NCBI GenBank assembly: GCA_029964075.1
Contig: CM057142.1
Location: forward strand, 33,482,392-33,546,391
DNA length: 64,000 nt
Direction: 5' to 3'
Source of the DNA: Patiria pectinifera
Taxonomy: Eukaryota; Echinodermata; Asteroidea; Valvatida; Asterinidae
Made by a program: the position numbers and the translations under genes. A model generated the notes under the pieces. The model saw only the letters and a program-made list of their open reading frames with translations, made no database searches and was not told the origin of the DNA. Numbering within the stretch: the stretch's first letter is position 1; every line of letters starts with the position of its first letter. Positions 12,101 to 23,301 of this stretch are shown piece after piece.

Positions 12101-14219
12101 GTGAGCTGCTACCTCAGTGACCTTGCTTCTGTGTTAAATTGCTTTTTTTTTTGCAGACTTGGTTTTGTAGACTGTCAATATCACGTAATCTGGAAAATGC
12201 ATTCCAGTTTTTCCCTGTGTTCCTGCTAAATGCAACAAGATGCAACGGAGCAAAGGGACTTGAGTTGGCTGCTAAATACAACAATGTGCAACAAAATATC
12301 TTTGTTGCTTTCTGTTGCATTTGGCGGGGTTGGGGTTAATGCTTTTATCAAAGCACTACTATTGACCTTGTACCATATACCAGTTCATACTTGGAAATAC
12401 GTTAATGAATATTAAGATATTCCGCATTTTCTTTGCAATTGATTACACACCTGTGAAGGCTGCTAGGCTGATTCTCTACAATTCTATAAATTGCTCCGTT
12501 TCATCTTGGGGTCAGGGAACGCGACTACAAGAACACAATTGTTTTCTTTTAGTTTTGTCCTGCATCAACCAGCCCAAAACGTGAAACAATGCAGTTAAAC
12601 AATATTTTGCTATAACATACTAATCCTCCAAATCTATTTATTACTGAAAATTGCACCAGAAGCAAATGTAGTTGTACATGTTAAGCAGTAAGATCAAACA
12701 CCTTCGTAATATTGCACTTTGATAGACAGACCTAGCTTTTGTGGCTTTATTCATATGAATATTATACGTTTATCAAAGGGAAAAATTCAAACGAATAAAA
12801 AAAAACACGAATTTGCTTTTTCAATTCAACGCCGAGATTTTTTGCTACACGAGACGAATTTTACAAATTTTAGTACGATTCGGTATGCTAAAAAATTGAA
12901 TTATAGTGAACCTTCAATGAAATCTAGTGCTTTTTGGGAAATTCAAATTGAGAAATGAGCTTGGGCGATCGATGTTCGGGGACGAAATTAAAGTATCGAT
13001 ATAGGGAATTCGTGTGATACAAGTGTTCCATTCGTGTGATACAAAATAACCGCAGGAAAACCTATATTTGACATATCTTTTTGGTTTATTTAGTGCACTT
13101 CTTTAAACATTTAAAATGCTCTTTGCTTTTTGGGACAACTGAGGGCGTTGTTGCCGTGATGTCATCTCAGGGAGACACTGTTCAGTTTAGGGTTTGTTTT
13201 AATGTGAACCCGAAATTCTGCTCATTGATAACATTTATGAGAAATGTTTGCTCATTGCCGCTTACCACCATGTACTATTAAACCCAACAACGAATCACCG
13301 AAGAAAAGAAACATTTTAACGGCGAAATATCCAAAATTCTGGCAACTTTTTGTGCACAAACCAATTGCAACTCAGGTTTCTGCCTGATCACGTCACGGTT
13401 TTTGTTCACTAAGATGGAAATTCACATTAGCATAAAAACCAAAATGGCACCAAATATACTTGAAAATCGCAAAACGAAAATTGAAAATAACGTCTGGCTT
13501 TCTCTTAAGACGGTCAGAGCGTAATTGATCGCAGCGTCGAGTTTCACAACCAAGCAGTTCTTTTCAAAACCAAATCAAAAGAGACTCCTCCATGCATGGT
13601 GTAACCCCTTACTAGCTAATAGTGGCATAAGACTTACGCAACAAAATGTAGTGCAAGCAAAGTAATGAAATTGCGGAGAGACAAGTGCTGCTGAAGATGT
13701 TGTTTTCCAACTCTCCCCCCCCCCCAAAAAAATAAACAAAATATAGGCCTATACTGATTTCAACATGACAAACGTAACTCCATTGTTTCCGATTTCGAAA
13801 TTTCACATTTTGTTCATTCTGTTATTATGGTAGTAATTCGTTATGGTTAGTGCCATCAGCGAGACCCCATTCATTGGTGGACAAAATAATGTAAATGGAT
13901 TGTAAGTCAATACAATATAATAGGATGAAGCATCCTGTGCAGTGCACCCGAGAGTATGATTGCCGTCGTTTTTGAAAATAAAGAAATTACCATAATTTCC
14001 TCGCGATTTTTTTTTTAGAATTATCGCGCTTTCAACGGACACGTACCGAATTCTTTTGCGTCGAGAAAACTGAAGGTGCGTTTCAGTTTTCTCAAAAAGT
14101 ATGATAGTGACCTGAAATAAGTTTCAACAGGTCGGTTTTTTAATTACCTGCTTATATTGTATACTTTGATTCGGCAAAAAGGTTGTTTTTAGCAAATGGT
14201 GTGACACTTTTATTTCAAA

Positions 14220-15230
14220 TCATGACAGGAGTTTGTTTACAAATTCGGTTATTTTTTTTATTTGGCACAGCGGTATTACACATACTGACAAACGTTTCTA
14301 TGGAGATTAAACGTGACGTGCTTTGCACCTGAGTGATTCTGAGTCATGGATTTCAGTTGCTTTGTTACTTGCAGACTGGGTTTTGTGTGAATATCACCTG
14401 TTATTCCGACTCTCTTTCACCATCAGTTTCCAAAAACGCGACTGGAGTTTGTTTACAATTTCGGTATTTTTGGGAAAACCACTTCCGTCTGTGGAGATCT
14501 GCTCAAGCCAATTTCAGATTAACTTTGCCCCTCGGTGAAGTGCGTCTTTGGGTTCAGTTGCTTAGTTTTGTATGAATGTCAAAATCATGTAGGTCCGGAA
14601 AATCTGTCCTACATTCGTCACAGAGACCCCGTTTCATACTGATATTTAAGTTTTTTTCCCCCAAAACATAACTGCATTTTCTTCACAATTGTCAAAACAA
14701 ACACAAACGACAATTTGGAAAACCACTTCCGTCTCTGTGGAGATATGCACATGCCGTTGTGGGACGTGAGCTGCTGCCTCTTCGGTGACCTTGCGTCCGG
14801 GTTCAGTTGTTTTGTTTCTTGTTTGACTGTCAATATCGCGTAATCTGAAAAATTCATCCCTGTATTTCGTCACAGGCCCCCGTTTTCATACTGATATTCT
14901 TCTTTTCAAAACACGGCTGGAGTTCGTATACATTATAATTTTTGATTTGGAAAAGCACTGCCGTCTCCGTGGAGATTTGCATGCACATTTGGGATTAACA
15001 ATTGATTCGGACTTTGTGCCTCAGTGACTTTGCGTCATTGGGTTCAGTTGCTTTGTTAGTTGAAGACTTCATTATTTTGGTATGAATATCAAAATCCCGT
15101 AGACCCAGAACTTTCCTACATTTCGTCACAGACTTAGTTTTGTGTGAAAATGACCTAGAAATCCTACGTTTCGTCACAGACACATACACTGCATTTGTAT
15201 TCATGCGTTCGTCAGTGACAATTTTGTAAG
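14220..15230. repeat. Degenerate tandem repeat, ~235 bp unit
   Basis: The marker AACCACTTCCGTCTCTGTGG recurs near 14480, 14718 and 14951 (spacing ~238 and ~233). Each is followed by a GGTTCAGTTG(T/C)TTTGTT block and a TTCGTCACAG block. Two further partial units lie at 11440-11880 and 12030-12130. No function can be read. Confidence 0.6.
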
Positions 15231-16830
15231 CCTTATAATTAATTTAATCGAAGTGCAGTCAATTTTCAACGCTCGAAAAAGTTACCATCGTTCATGCTGC
15301 AGTTTTTAATGTTTTAATTCTTTTCCGTAGTTACATTTTTTTCTGCTGTAGAACCAAGTTTTGTTTGGAGCCTATGCTAAAGTCAAACCAAAGTGGGAAT
15401 AAAGAAAAACCAGGTCAAATCTGTAATCGGTCTTTTAATTCTACCGCCATGGTCTTCCGAAAAGTGCAGTTGTTTTGTTTCTCTGAAACTGTCGGGCCCT
15501 CGGACGACCTTGAAAGAAAACCGCATTTCCTTCCTTGCGCTCCACGCCCAACGGTGTCAACAAGTCAGTGTCAGGTATCGTCATTTCCAACCAAGTAAAC
15601 AAATCAACTAGGCCTATAAGTCTATGCCTAAACTTAACTTAAAGTTGCTATCCATGTGCTCCCAAACAGCTTAAAATCGAACAAACCCTACGTTTTCTTT
15701 CTGTATATTGCCAGTGGACGTTTCCCTCTGAAAATGCGCTTTAGGTTGCTTGCGCACATAATGCACACAAAGCATAATGCCTGCATTATTGCCGGGCTAC
15801 AAATAATTCGAAAGTCGTCAAGTAAGTCCACATAATACTAAACGTGGGCGGATTTTTGGGGTTCGGTGTCTTATTCAGAAGTAAACAACTTTTGCGTTGC
15901 TAGGAAACTAGCAGTTTAAAAAAAAAACCTCTATTTTTTTTTGGGAGACTCGACAATAGCACGGAGAGAACAGCTTTAATCACTATTGAATCACTATTAT
16001 GCTTGAACCAATGACTCACGAAAACATTTGTCAACCGTGCTACACACAGCTTATTACTGACTCATCTCCGGCAGGTTTACCGGTCGATGTAAACACGTTC
16101 ACGTGCAAGTTTACCCACCCGGGTTATCCGGTTCGATACCGGATACCGAGGAAGGAAATCATGTACAAGGTCAAATGCACGAATCTCATAACAATGTCAG
16201 GTTGTCACCACAGCGATTCAAGATCTGCTGATATACCAGGCGGGAGGGGGGATGTTGCTTCCATAAGGGGGGGGGGGGGGGTCATAGCACTCATAAGTAG
16301 TGTAACGGAAAATCATGTACATGTACCTTGTCGGGGGTGGGGGCACTCCCCCCTTTTCTTTCTTTTATTTATTTCAATATCTCAAATCTGCATATGGAAA
16401 GGGAATTCAATTGCAACATCGATTTCAAAACAGCTGTCCTATTCCTCGATCGTCTGATTAATTATAAAATAGGTCCTTTTGGGGAGGGGCATGGAACCGT
16501 TGTCTCTATCCTTGGGAATCCCGGACGCGTCTTCTCCGGGAATACTCATCTGCTACTGTATCTGCTACTGTGTATGCAGTGACGTAAGTTACGAGGTCCC
16601 CCACAAAATCTCAGCTGCCCCCATAACAAAAACCGAAATGTGCCCCCTCCCAAGAAGATCATTCTGTTAAGTAATTAAACTAGAAGACGATTGTAGGTGA
16701 CTACTTTTTAACTAGATGCTGATTCCCCTTCGCCCTACGGATTTCAAGAAGTTGGGGGGGGGGGGAGAGAAAGAGCGCCCCTAGCGTCGAATGAGGCCCC
16801 CGGCCGCCCCCGCTTTTGAATTTTGCAGCA

Positions 16831-16972
16831 ATAAGCCTCTGTATACTGATGACGTCACACTTTGTTTACATGTGTGCTTTTCTATGTGAGCCTGGTGGGG
16901 AAAACTGTTTCATAACCCCATAGGAAAGCTCACACGTAAACAAAGTGTGCCGTCATCAGTATAGAGGCTTAT
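16831..16972. repeat. Fold-back element, ~47 bp arms
   Basis: AATAAGCCTCTGTATACTGA on the left is matched by TCAGTATAGAGGCTTATT on the right, with CACACTTTGTTTAC and GTAAACAAAGTGTG inside. The left arm contains TGACGTCA. The right arm has lost one base of it (GCCGTCA). Confidence 0.7.
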
Positions 16973-17279
16973 TGGGGCACTGGCGCGTATCCAGCTTTAT
17001 GCGGGGGCCGGGGGGGGGGGGGCGAAATTAAGACTTTACTGTAGTGTATCGACGTCTAAACCATCTTAAAAAACATGCCACCGGGGTACGTGTGTGTGGG
17101 GGCAGTTTCCCTCTGCCCCTCCCCCCCCCCATGGATACGCCACTGGCGACCAGTCGACCCCTGGACATTTGGGAAAATGTTGTTGTGGATATATATTAAT
17201 TGTCCCCAATATAATGCTGAACCCCCCCCCCTAAGGCCCCCCCCCCCCCCACACACACACTGGAAAAAGATTGCAGGTC

Positions 17280-17480
17280 AAGTCGCCCCCTGGCCGACTC
17301 GCCCCTTACCGACTCGCCCCTTACCGACTCGCCCCCTGACTGACTCGCCCCCTGACCGACTCGCCCCTTACAAGCTCGCCCCCTGGCCGACTCGCCCCCT
17401 AGCCGACTCGCCCCCTCGTCAACCCGCCTCCTAGCCGACTCGCCCCCTGACCGACTCGCCTCCTGACCGACTCGCCCCCT
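17280..17480. repeat. Minisatellite, ~18 bp unit (CGACTCGCCCCCTGAC)
   Basis: About eleven copies of CGACTCGCCCC followed by a variable CTGAC, TTAC or TAGC tail. It keeps open frames on both strands simply because the unit is a multiple of three. Confidence 0.8.
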
Positions 17481-19019
17481 GGAAAAAGATGCACCGTACG
17501 GGGACATCGTGAAAAAAATAATAAAAAATAAAAGACAGTGGAGGAGAACACATTGCCCGGTATAATGTGTGGTAACTGCGGTCACTATACTTACTTTGTA
17601 TATACACTTGTATACACTTTAAGTTTAACCACCATTTTTTCCATGTTCTTTTGAAGTCTGCAGGCTATAAAATAATTTAAGACGAAATGAATCGTCTGCA
17701 TTCTGCAAGTGTTGTCGAATCACTTCAAGAAATGTCAAGGCCTGAGGAAAATCGTTTATTTGTATTTTTTTTGGGGGGCCTCCGATTTTCTTAAAAGAAA
17801 ACAAAAAAAACAACCTTTTATTTAACGGAAATGCATATTTAACGCAAACTGCATCCAAATTCCAATTTCCAAAATATGAAAAACTTTGCCTGCACAAATT
17901 TCCCGAAAGCGGCAGCATTCCTGAGCTGCCGCTTTCACATACAACTTACAAGATTTCCAAATAGTCACATACAAGATTTCTGGCTACGCAACCGGCAGTC
18001 CCAGGCGTCACAGGGGAGCCTCCTAGCAACAGTATTTCTAAGCAACCAGGTTGGAATGTGATGGGCATGCAGCCATGCACCTGTGGCTCAGATAGCTAAT
18101 CACTCCAGTTGCGCGCGGAAGGAAGTCATTCATGAAAGCAGACGGTCCGTGATGAAAGCAACCAATGGCATATTTATTTGCCGGGAACCGGCTCATTTCA
18201 TTGGCTGAGATACTATCATCGCTGTTTATCATCTGAGAATCTTCCAATTACTGGCGGGAAGTTCTCAAAGGCCTTAAAGTTCGGTGGCCTACCGCTGAAC
18301 CCAAATGTATATGCTTTGTAACGAACAAGAGTGGCATTGTATCAATTTGAACAATACGGCTATCAATCATTCTCTGGAAAGGCTTTCCGAGCTGAGATTT
18401 TATTTGGGCATTTTTTTTCCTCAGAGACAGGGGAAAACTTTTTGCGAAAAATGTGGAAAACTGAATTGAACGTGAAATTTCACTACCTCCGTGTTGTGTA
18501 CATGCACATAGATAAACGATTAGGGGATGATATTCCAAGTCCAAATAATTCATTAAATGTAGGGCTCCCGATGTCTTTTTTTCGTAGTACGATTTTATTC
18601 TTCGCTTATTTAAAAGATAAAACTGCATGGCCTACATTTTTTTTTGTAATTTCGGAATACATTTTGAAATTAAGTTTGAAGTCAAAGGGCTGTTGATAAT
18701 CTTATTTGTATTCGTTTTAAAATAAGGAAAAACTAAGCAGAATTCGTATTAAAATTTCCCCTGGAATCTACAAAAAAATTAACTGAGAGTTCAAAACTTA
18801 ATGGGCTAGGTTGTTTGAAATCGTTTTACTTTAAAAATAAATCGAGAGAACAAGACATACTAAATCGTATTAAAATAACCCCTATTTATTTGATGTCTCT
18901 CTCTATCTGAGGCCGGGACAATATAAAGGGATGACGATTAATTCTTCGTGTATTTAAAAAAATAAAACGCATGGCCTATTATTTGCTTGTGTTTGTATGC
19001 CAGTCACTTTTTTTTGTAA

Positions 19020-19024
19020 AAACA
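19020..19024 (+). repeat. Target-site duplication, left copy (AAACA)
   Basis: AAACA directly precedes the first base of the left terminal inverted repeat, and the same five bases directly follow the right one at 35675-35679. Polintons usually duplicate 6 bp. Here the sixth base differs (A versus T), so this is a 5 bp duplication or a 6 bp one with a later change. Confidence 0.6.
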
Positions 19025-19279
19025 AGTAGGTATTAGTGGGGGATTCCAGACATTGCCATAGGTCTGGGGGTAGTACAGGGTCAATGGGGAGAAGCCAGGG
19101 TACCAGACTTTACCCCCTCCCCCGTCTCTGCCCCTCCCATTGTACCCATCCCTTTCCAATGATCCCCACCCCCAAATAGATCCCTCCCCAAATATATCTG
19201 TTTAGCTCCCCAAATATATCTACCCGCTTGCTCCCCCAATACATATCTTCTCTCCGAGTTGTTATATTATAAGTGGGGG
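19025..19279 (+). repeat. Polinton left terminal inverted repeat
   Basis: It starts AGTAGGTATTAGTGGGGGAT and ends GTTATATTATAAGTGGGGG, and matches the reverse complement of 35418-35674. The first ~80 bp match except for one base. The inner part, rich in CCCCAAATATATCT words, has diverged by small indels. Confidence 0.9.
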
Positions 19280-19369
19280 TACGGCGACAAACCCCATATC
19301 TCCCTCTGTCTAGGCATCTCCTCTGTCTATTTTAAAACTTTATTTAAACAAATAAATCATTTTTAATAA

Positions 19370-19843
19370 ATGAACCTCGAGCTATCTAATAAAACAGATC
19401 AGTGCGATCATCATATAATCATCGAGAATGGTTTTTTAGTTTGTGAAACGTGCGGTGAAATAGTTTCACGTTACTTTGATTTTTCGGCAGAAAATGCGCA
19501 AGAAGATCGTATCAATTGGTCAACTTTAAAAAGAAACAAAAGAAAAACTGTGGAGAAACTTATGTTTTCTGTTTGTCCAGAGCAAGACTCAGAAGATGTC
19601 CAAGAAACAATAAATAAATATAACGAGCTCGTTAATTACAAAACATTGAGGGGAAATGGTTGTGTTAAACGGTCGTTAATAGCGGCGTGTTACCATCACG
19701 TCGTTGGATGGAACAAAGAACGAGTTAGAGATGTATTTAAAGTGACTCAAAATCAATTTAATAAGGCACTAAAAAGATACGATGACCACTACAATAAAGG
19801 CGGGGCCGAGGGTATAACCCTAAGAGGTGAAATAGAGGTATAA
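19370..19843 (+). CDS. TFIIB-like transcription factor (Polinton-encoded)
   Basis: 157 codons. Seen: an N-terminal zinc-ribbon-like site (C12 xx H15, then C25 xx C28 in GFLVCETCGEIV) followed by a helical region with LRGNGCVKRSLIAACYHHVV and QFNKALKRY. This is the pattern of a TFIIB zinc ribbon plus one cyclin-type repeat. TFIIB-family proteins bridge promoter DNA and RNA polymerase, and large DNA viruses carry their own versions. Normal TFIIB has two cyclin repeats and ~300 residues, so this is a minimal form. It is the first gene inside the left end and faces inward, convergent with the next gene 28 bp away. If the reading is right, it may direct element transcription. An unrelated zinc protein is the alternative. 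Confidence 0.55.
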   Translation: MNLELSNKTDQCDHHIIIENGFLVCETCGEIVSRYFDFSAENAQEDRINWSTLKRNKRKTVEKLMFSVCPEQDSEDVQETINKYNELVNYKTLRGNGCVKRSLIAACYHHVVGWNKERVRDVFKVTQNQFNKALKRYDDHYNKGGAEGITLRGEIEV

Positions 19844-19871
19844 CTCGGTGGATCGCTTTCATAATGTTTAT

Positions 19872-20528
19872 TTACCGAGAATTTGAACTTGTAAGTTTTT
19901 CGATAAGAGATTTTTTTTCTTTTGCCAGCCGTTCGTCTACCCGTTTTTTAACTTCTTTTTCAAAGTCTCTATCGTTTTTAATTTTTTGAAGCTTTGTGCT
20001 GGTCTTTGTTCTAATTTTTTGCTTAAGCTCGTTAAATTTTGCGAGCTCTCTCGTAATCAATAAGAACTCTTCGTGCGATATATCTCCGTCGTTGATGGCT
20101 TGAGACACGTATTCTTCAATCGTGTTAAGTTTGGAGTCTGCTAATATTTTAATCTGGTCGTGCTTTTTCAGCTTGGCGGATAATCGCTTAGACGTGATTC
20201 TAAGCAGAATATCTACACCAAAAGCGCCTATAAACGTTCCTTCTAGCACCAATCCAACGGGAGCTGATATAACACCCAATAGAGCGGGAATACTGACAGC
20301 CCCCGCTATAGCCCCCAATCCTTCTAATCCTATCTCTACGTAATTAATAGTGTCGATCACTCTCTTTATTTTTTTATAAGTGCGCTCTCGGTGGTCTCTC
20401 TCTTTCAAGATTAAAGATCGAATCTCTTCAATCTTTTTAAGTCTGAACACTTTTGTTTCTTCGTTACTATTTAATCGGAGTACATCTCCAGAAATATCGG
20501 GGTATAACGCCTTACCATCTACACTCAT
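19872..20528 (-). CDS. Uncharacterised Polinton protein, central membrane segments
   Basis: 218 codons, not recognised. The N- and C-terminal thirds are charged and likely helical or coiled coil (KKIEEIRSLILKERDHRERT; KNDRDFEKEVKKRVDERLAK). The centre, residues ~65-110, is glycine-rich and hydrophobic (GLGAIAGAVSIPALLGVISA), enough for one or two membrane passes. That layout fits a virion membrane or core component, but this is inference. The start is supported by the AT-rich motif TTTTTATATTAAAAAC directly upstream of the ATG. Confidence 0.7.
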   Translation of the reverse strand: MSVDGKALYPDISGDVLRLNSNEETKVFRLKKIEEIRSLILKERDHRERTYKKIKRVIDTINYVEIGLEGLGAIAGAVSIPALLGVISAPVGLVLEGTFIGAFGVDILLRITSKRLSAKLKKHDQIKILADSKLNTIEEYVSQAINDGDISHEEFLLITRELAKFNELKQKIRTKTSTKLQKIKNDRDFEKEVKKRVDERLAKEKKSLIEKLTSSNSR

Positions 20529-20554
20529 GTTTTTAATATAAAAAGATTTTAAAA

Positions 20555-21731
20555 TTAAAAGATCTCCAACTCGATAATGATACCCTCACCCTTATTGTTG
20601 AATACCTGTCCTTTTTCACCGCTGATAGAAAATGTCAGTTTGTCGATTATACCGTTTTTAAGTTTTTTGAAATCCTCGACTCTATCAGGCTCGGGTTTGT
20701 GCGTACCCACGGGTACGATTTTCAAGATGTCAGAAGGACGACCATTACAAAAGTTTTCACTCGTACTTAATTGCGGGCAGCGAATAAACAAAAATTTAAA
20801 CGGATTAACGTCGTAATATCCCGTGTACACCACTTTGGGTACCAGTCTTCCTTTGGGTAAATTGAGTAATCGAGATACTTCTCTGTTTAAACGCAATTTG
20901 AGATTTACGTCGGTTATCACCAACGTCACCTTTCTAGATTCTCTAAATACTCGAAAACTTACCCCGGGTATAGAATTTAAAATGAAATCGAACCAATCGA
21001 CGTCGTACCACCCCGGTGGTATGATGACCGAACCGATACTTCCGAGTGGCAACGGCTCTAAATGACTCGGAGGAATAAAATCGAAATCATCACCCGTCAC
21101 GATAAGACTTCCTCTTATAATCACTCCTGCTTCTCTACTATCTCTCAACTCGCTCAACTCGCTCGCACCCATTTCTCCTTCAATAAACTTTAAAGCCAAT
21201 TCCTCACCTTCAAAGATTTTTCTTTCTCTAACAAATAATATTCTTACTAAAGATTGAAGCGTATTAAGTTCTAATTCAGTTTTTGTTATTTCTGAATTCA
21301 TGGCGGCTAAAATCAACCCTCGCCGTTCAGCTATAATAGCTCTTTTTCTTTTGTTTGCTTCTAAAACGGATTCTAGTCTATCGTCTTCGTACGCTTTTAT
21401 AAGATCGTTTATAGTTTTTGTAAAACATTTTCATCGTTAAATAAATAGTGGTATGGTATATCGGGTAACAATCGCTCTATAAAATCTCTATCCGGCGTTG
21501 TTATGTACATCTGAAAGAAACTCCGCGGGTATGAGGAGGTTTATCTGTGGTAAACGCGGGTCTCCCATCTATTTGCGTAAACCAATCAATCTCCGTGGCG
21601 CTGTAAATATTAAAATATGCGGCGTTAAACAACACCCCATTTACGCGTATAGATTTTTGACCGTTTAAATTATCTACAACGTCTTCTAATTTAAACGTCT
21701 GCTCATTTTGAAACAAGTGAAACGAATGCAT
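20555..21731 (-). pseudogene. Uncharacterised Polinton protein, frame-broken (probable virion component)
   Basis: Three overlapping reading frames run head to tail. The first covers 21731-21501 (starts MHSFHLFQNEQTFKLEDVV). A short one begins at the ATG near 21511. The third runs from about 21430 to 20555 (contains SVIIPPGWYDVDWFDFIL, FLFIRCPQLSTSENF and a C-terminal DKLTFSISGE...GIIIELEIF). The last frame stays open upstream of its first ATG to just where the second frame stops, so a single ~390 residue protein with two indels, near 21505-21530 and 21410-21430, is the simplest reading. The C-terminal half is rich in predicted beta strands, as in viral capsid or fibre proteins. No named family was recognised. 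Two or three genuinely overlapping genes is the less likely alternative. Confidence 0.6.
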
Positions 21732-21773
21732 TTATTTTAAAGTCTTTTTATATTAAAACTGAAACTAAAATAA

Positions 21774-23211
21774 TGAGTGATTTTAAGTCGTTAAAAAGCA
21801 GATACAATCGATAGCCGATCAGGTAACGAGACAAGTAAATCAAAATGTAGCCAAGGCAAACGAGCTAAAACATCAAGCTGCACCCCAAGCAAAGTTTTTA
21901 AACAGCACTAAACCCAGTGAACTGGAGGTCATAGTTAATAATACCAACGGGTTTTTAACCATGTTTCCCGACTTAACCTCGGACTATAAATTGCCTCACG
22001 TTGAGACGAACGAGGATGTAGATCGTTGGAAATCACACCCCATGTCGTTTTATCAAAATCAGTTAAATTTTGCGATCTACTGCGCTACTACGGGCTGCGG
22101 TATTGGATTCGATCTTTTAAACGCGAGCAACCGTTACGTTTGGGCCATTTTTAACTTTCATTTATATTTTACGGTTAGAAAGATCCTGTACGACTTTGCC
22201 GCTCCTTTACCGGGAGATGACGCATTTAACGCTCTAGACAACAGTTATAATCACAGAGCATTTACCGATACCTGTATGTTGTTTGGCATAGATCAAAACA
22301 AGTCTTTTAAACAGACGAGAGACACAAAATCTAACGGTTTAGGTACCTCATATATCTTTAATAAAGGCAAGTTTGTGGCGGTTGGTGAATATGATAAAGC
22401 ACTACCCAACAAACCCAACGTTCTTTACGGCGGCTACCACGGTCTAGACAGTCCAAAAAAGAGTGGAAGCAGTTACGTTCCTTGGACGGTTATTTACATC
22501 GAACAAAACGAATCGGTACAAAAGGCTTGGTTAGATTTTATACCCGCCAAGAGTTCGTTTACCTCCGCGGGAATCATAAAGATCAACGAATCAATTAGAT
22601 CTTACGTGTACGCTTTACTCGGTGCGCAGGCTCAAACAAAAACGAGCGTATTATCACCGGGAACCGGATTAGACGCTCAGAGACAATTTAACGTCATCGT
22701 TGAAGATATCATCAATGCAGCAGACGACATGGAAACGAGTATCGATCAATTTCAAGACTCTTTGCAGTATGCCAGAACGCCTTTAAATTTTGTCGTGAAA
22801 CCGGGGTTGTATTTAATTCCATCGGATATGAACTTGAGGGTTGGAACGCACGACGGCTATAACAACAATCTTCAAATTGCTACCCAGAGTATGAACACTG
22901 GTTTGGTGCCAGATTTAAACTCACAACCTCAACCGGACGACTCTTTTGATGACACCGATGACGTCGCGCCACCAACACCCCCAGAGCCTACGACGAACGA
23001 TGTTGTATCACCAACACCTGCACCTACACCCTCACCAACACCTGCACCTACACCCTCACCAACACCAGCGCCAACACCAGCATCAACACCTACAGTTTTA
23101 ACCCAAGAGCCCACTAAACTACAAACTCACCAAGACGAAAAATTATCGTTGACGGTAGGAATATTAGCTATCGTTGGTATGGGTATTTTAGCTTACGAGG
23201 CAACGCGATAA
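21774..23211 (+). pseudogene. Uncharacterised Polinton protein with Pro-Thr linker and C-terminal membrane anchor, frame-broken near its start
   Basis: The long open frame begins at 21961, but the same frame is open upstream to about 21801. A good ATG at 21774 (MSDFKSLKS), preceded by the element's AT-rich start motif, lies in another frame and stops at once. A one-base indel beside the A5 run at 21793-21797 would unite them into ~479 residues. Seen: a ~320 residue globular part (YCATTGCGIGFDLLNASN; SSYVPWTVIYIE), a linker of PTPAPTPSPTP repeats (23016-23090, a 24 bp DNA repeat), and a terminal hydrophobic segment (LTVGILAIVGMGILAYEA). A surface or membrane-anchored virion protein would fit. 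The family was not recognised. Confidence 0.65.
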
Positions 23212-23233
23212 GTCACACTCTAATCACACAAAA

Positions 23234-23268
23234 AAAAAGCCTTACCAACTTTGTGCTGGTAAGGCTTT
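23234..23268. terminator. Strong hairpin between convergent Polinton genes
   Basis: A perfect 13 bp stem (AAAAGCCTTACCA with TGGTAAGGCTTTT) around a 9-base loop, bordered by A and T runs. It sits 22 bp after the stop of the + gene and 34 bp before the stop of the - gene. It looks like a two-way transcript-end signal. Hairpins of this kind mark mRNA 3' ends in some giant viruses, so a similar role is inferred here. Confidence 0.6.
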
Positions 23269-23301
23269 TATTTTTTTGTTTAAACTTGATTACAACTATT
23301 A

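Larger units (their letters stand above)
9167..19024. other. Intergenic stretch between CDKAL1 and the Polinton, repeat-rich
   Basis: No supported gene is seen. Contents: a TGCAACA-rich repeat present twice (about 9480-9705 and 12210-12415); decayed MITE A copies (10800-11126, 12415-12690); degenerate tandem blocks with ACCACTTCCGTCTCTGTGGAG (near 11455, 12053, 14480, 14718, 14951); a fold-back at 16831-16972; and a minisatellite at 17280-17480. Long G or C runs occur near 11510, 11725, 16268 and 17100-17250. An open frame at 15999-16457 has some protein-like composition (HENICQPCY, TCKFTHPGYPVRY) but no recognised family or splice partner. Confidence 0.5.

Noticed and set aside
15365-15611. 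Possible 5' exon ending at TGTCAG/GTATCG
   Set aside because: No downstream exon in matching frame before the Polinton, and the composition is not distinctive.
15999-16457. 152-codon open frame with a cysteine-containing start (HENICQPCY)
   Set aside because: The second half runs into a G-run low-complexity region. No family was recognised and no convincing splice partners exist. It was kept only as a note in the intergenic entry.
18248-18696. Overlapping 121 and 126 codon open frames on opposite strands
   Set aside because: No recognisable protein features and AT-rich repeat-like surroundings. Antiparallel overlap suggests chance.
23234-23268. Bacterial rho-independent terminator, hinting at bacterial DNA or contamination
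   Set aside because: The surrounding genes are Polinton genes flanked by host introns and exons. The hairpin is better explained as an element-encoded 3' end signal.
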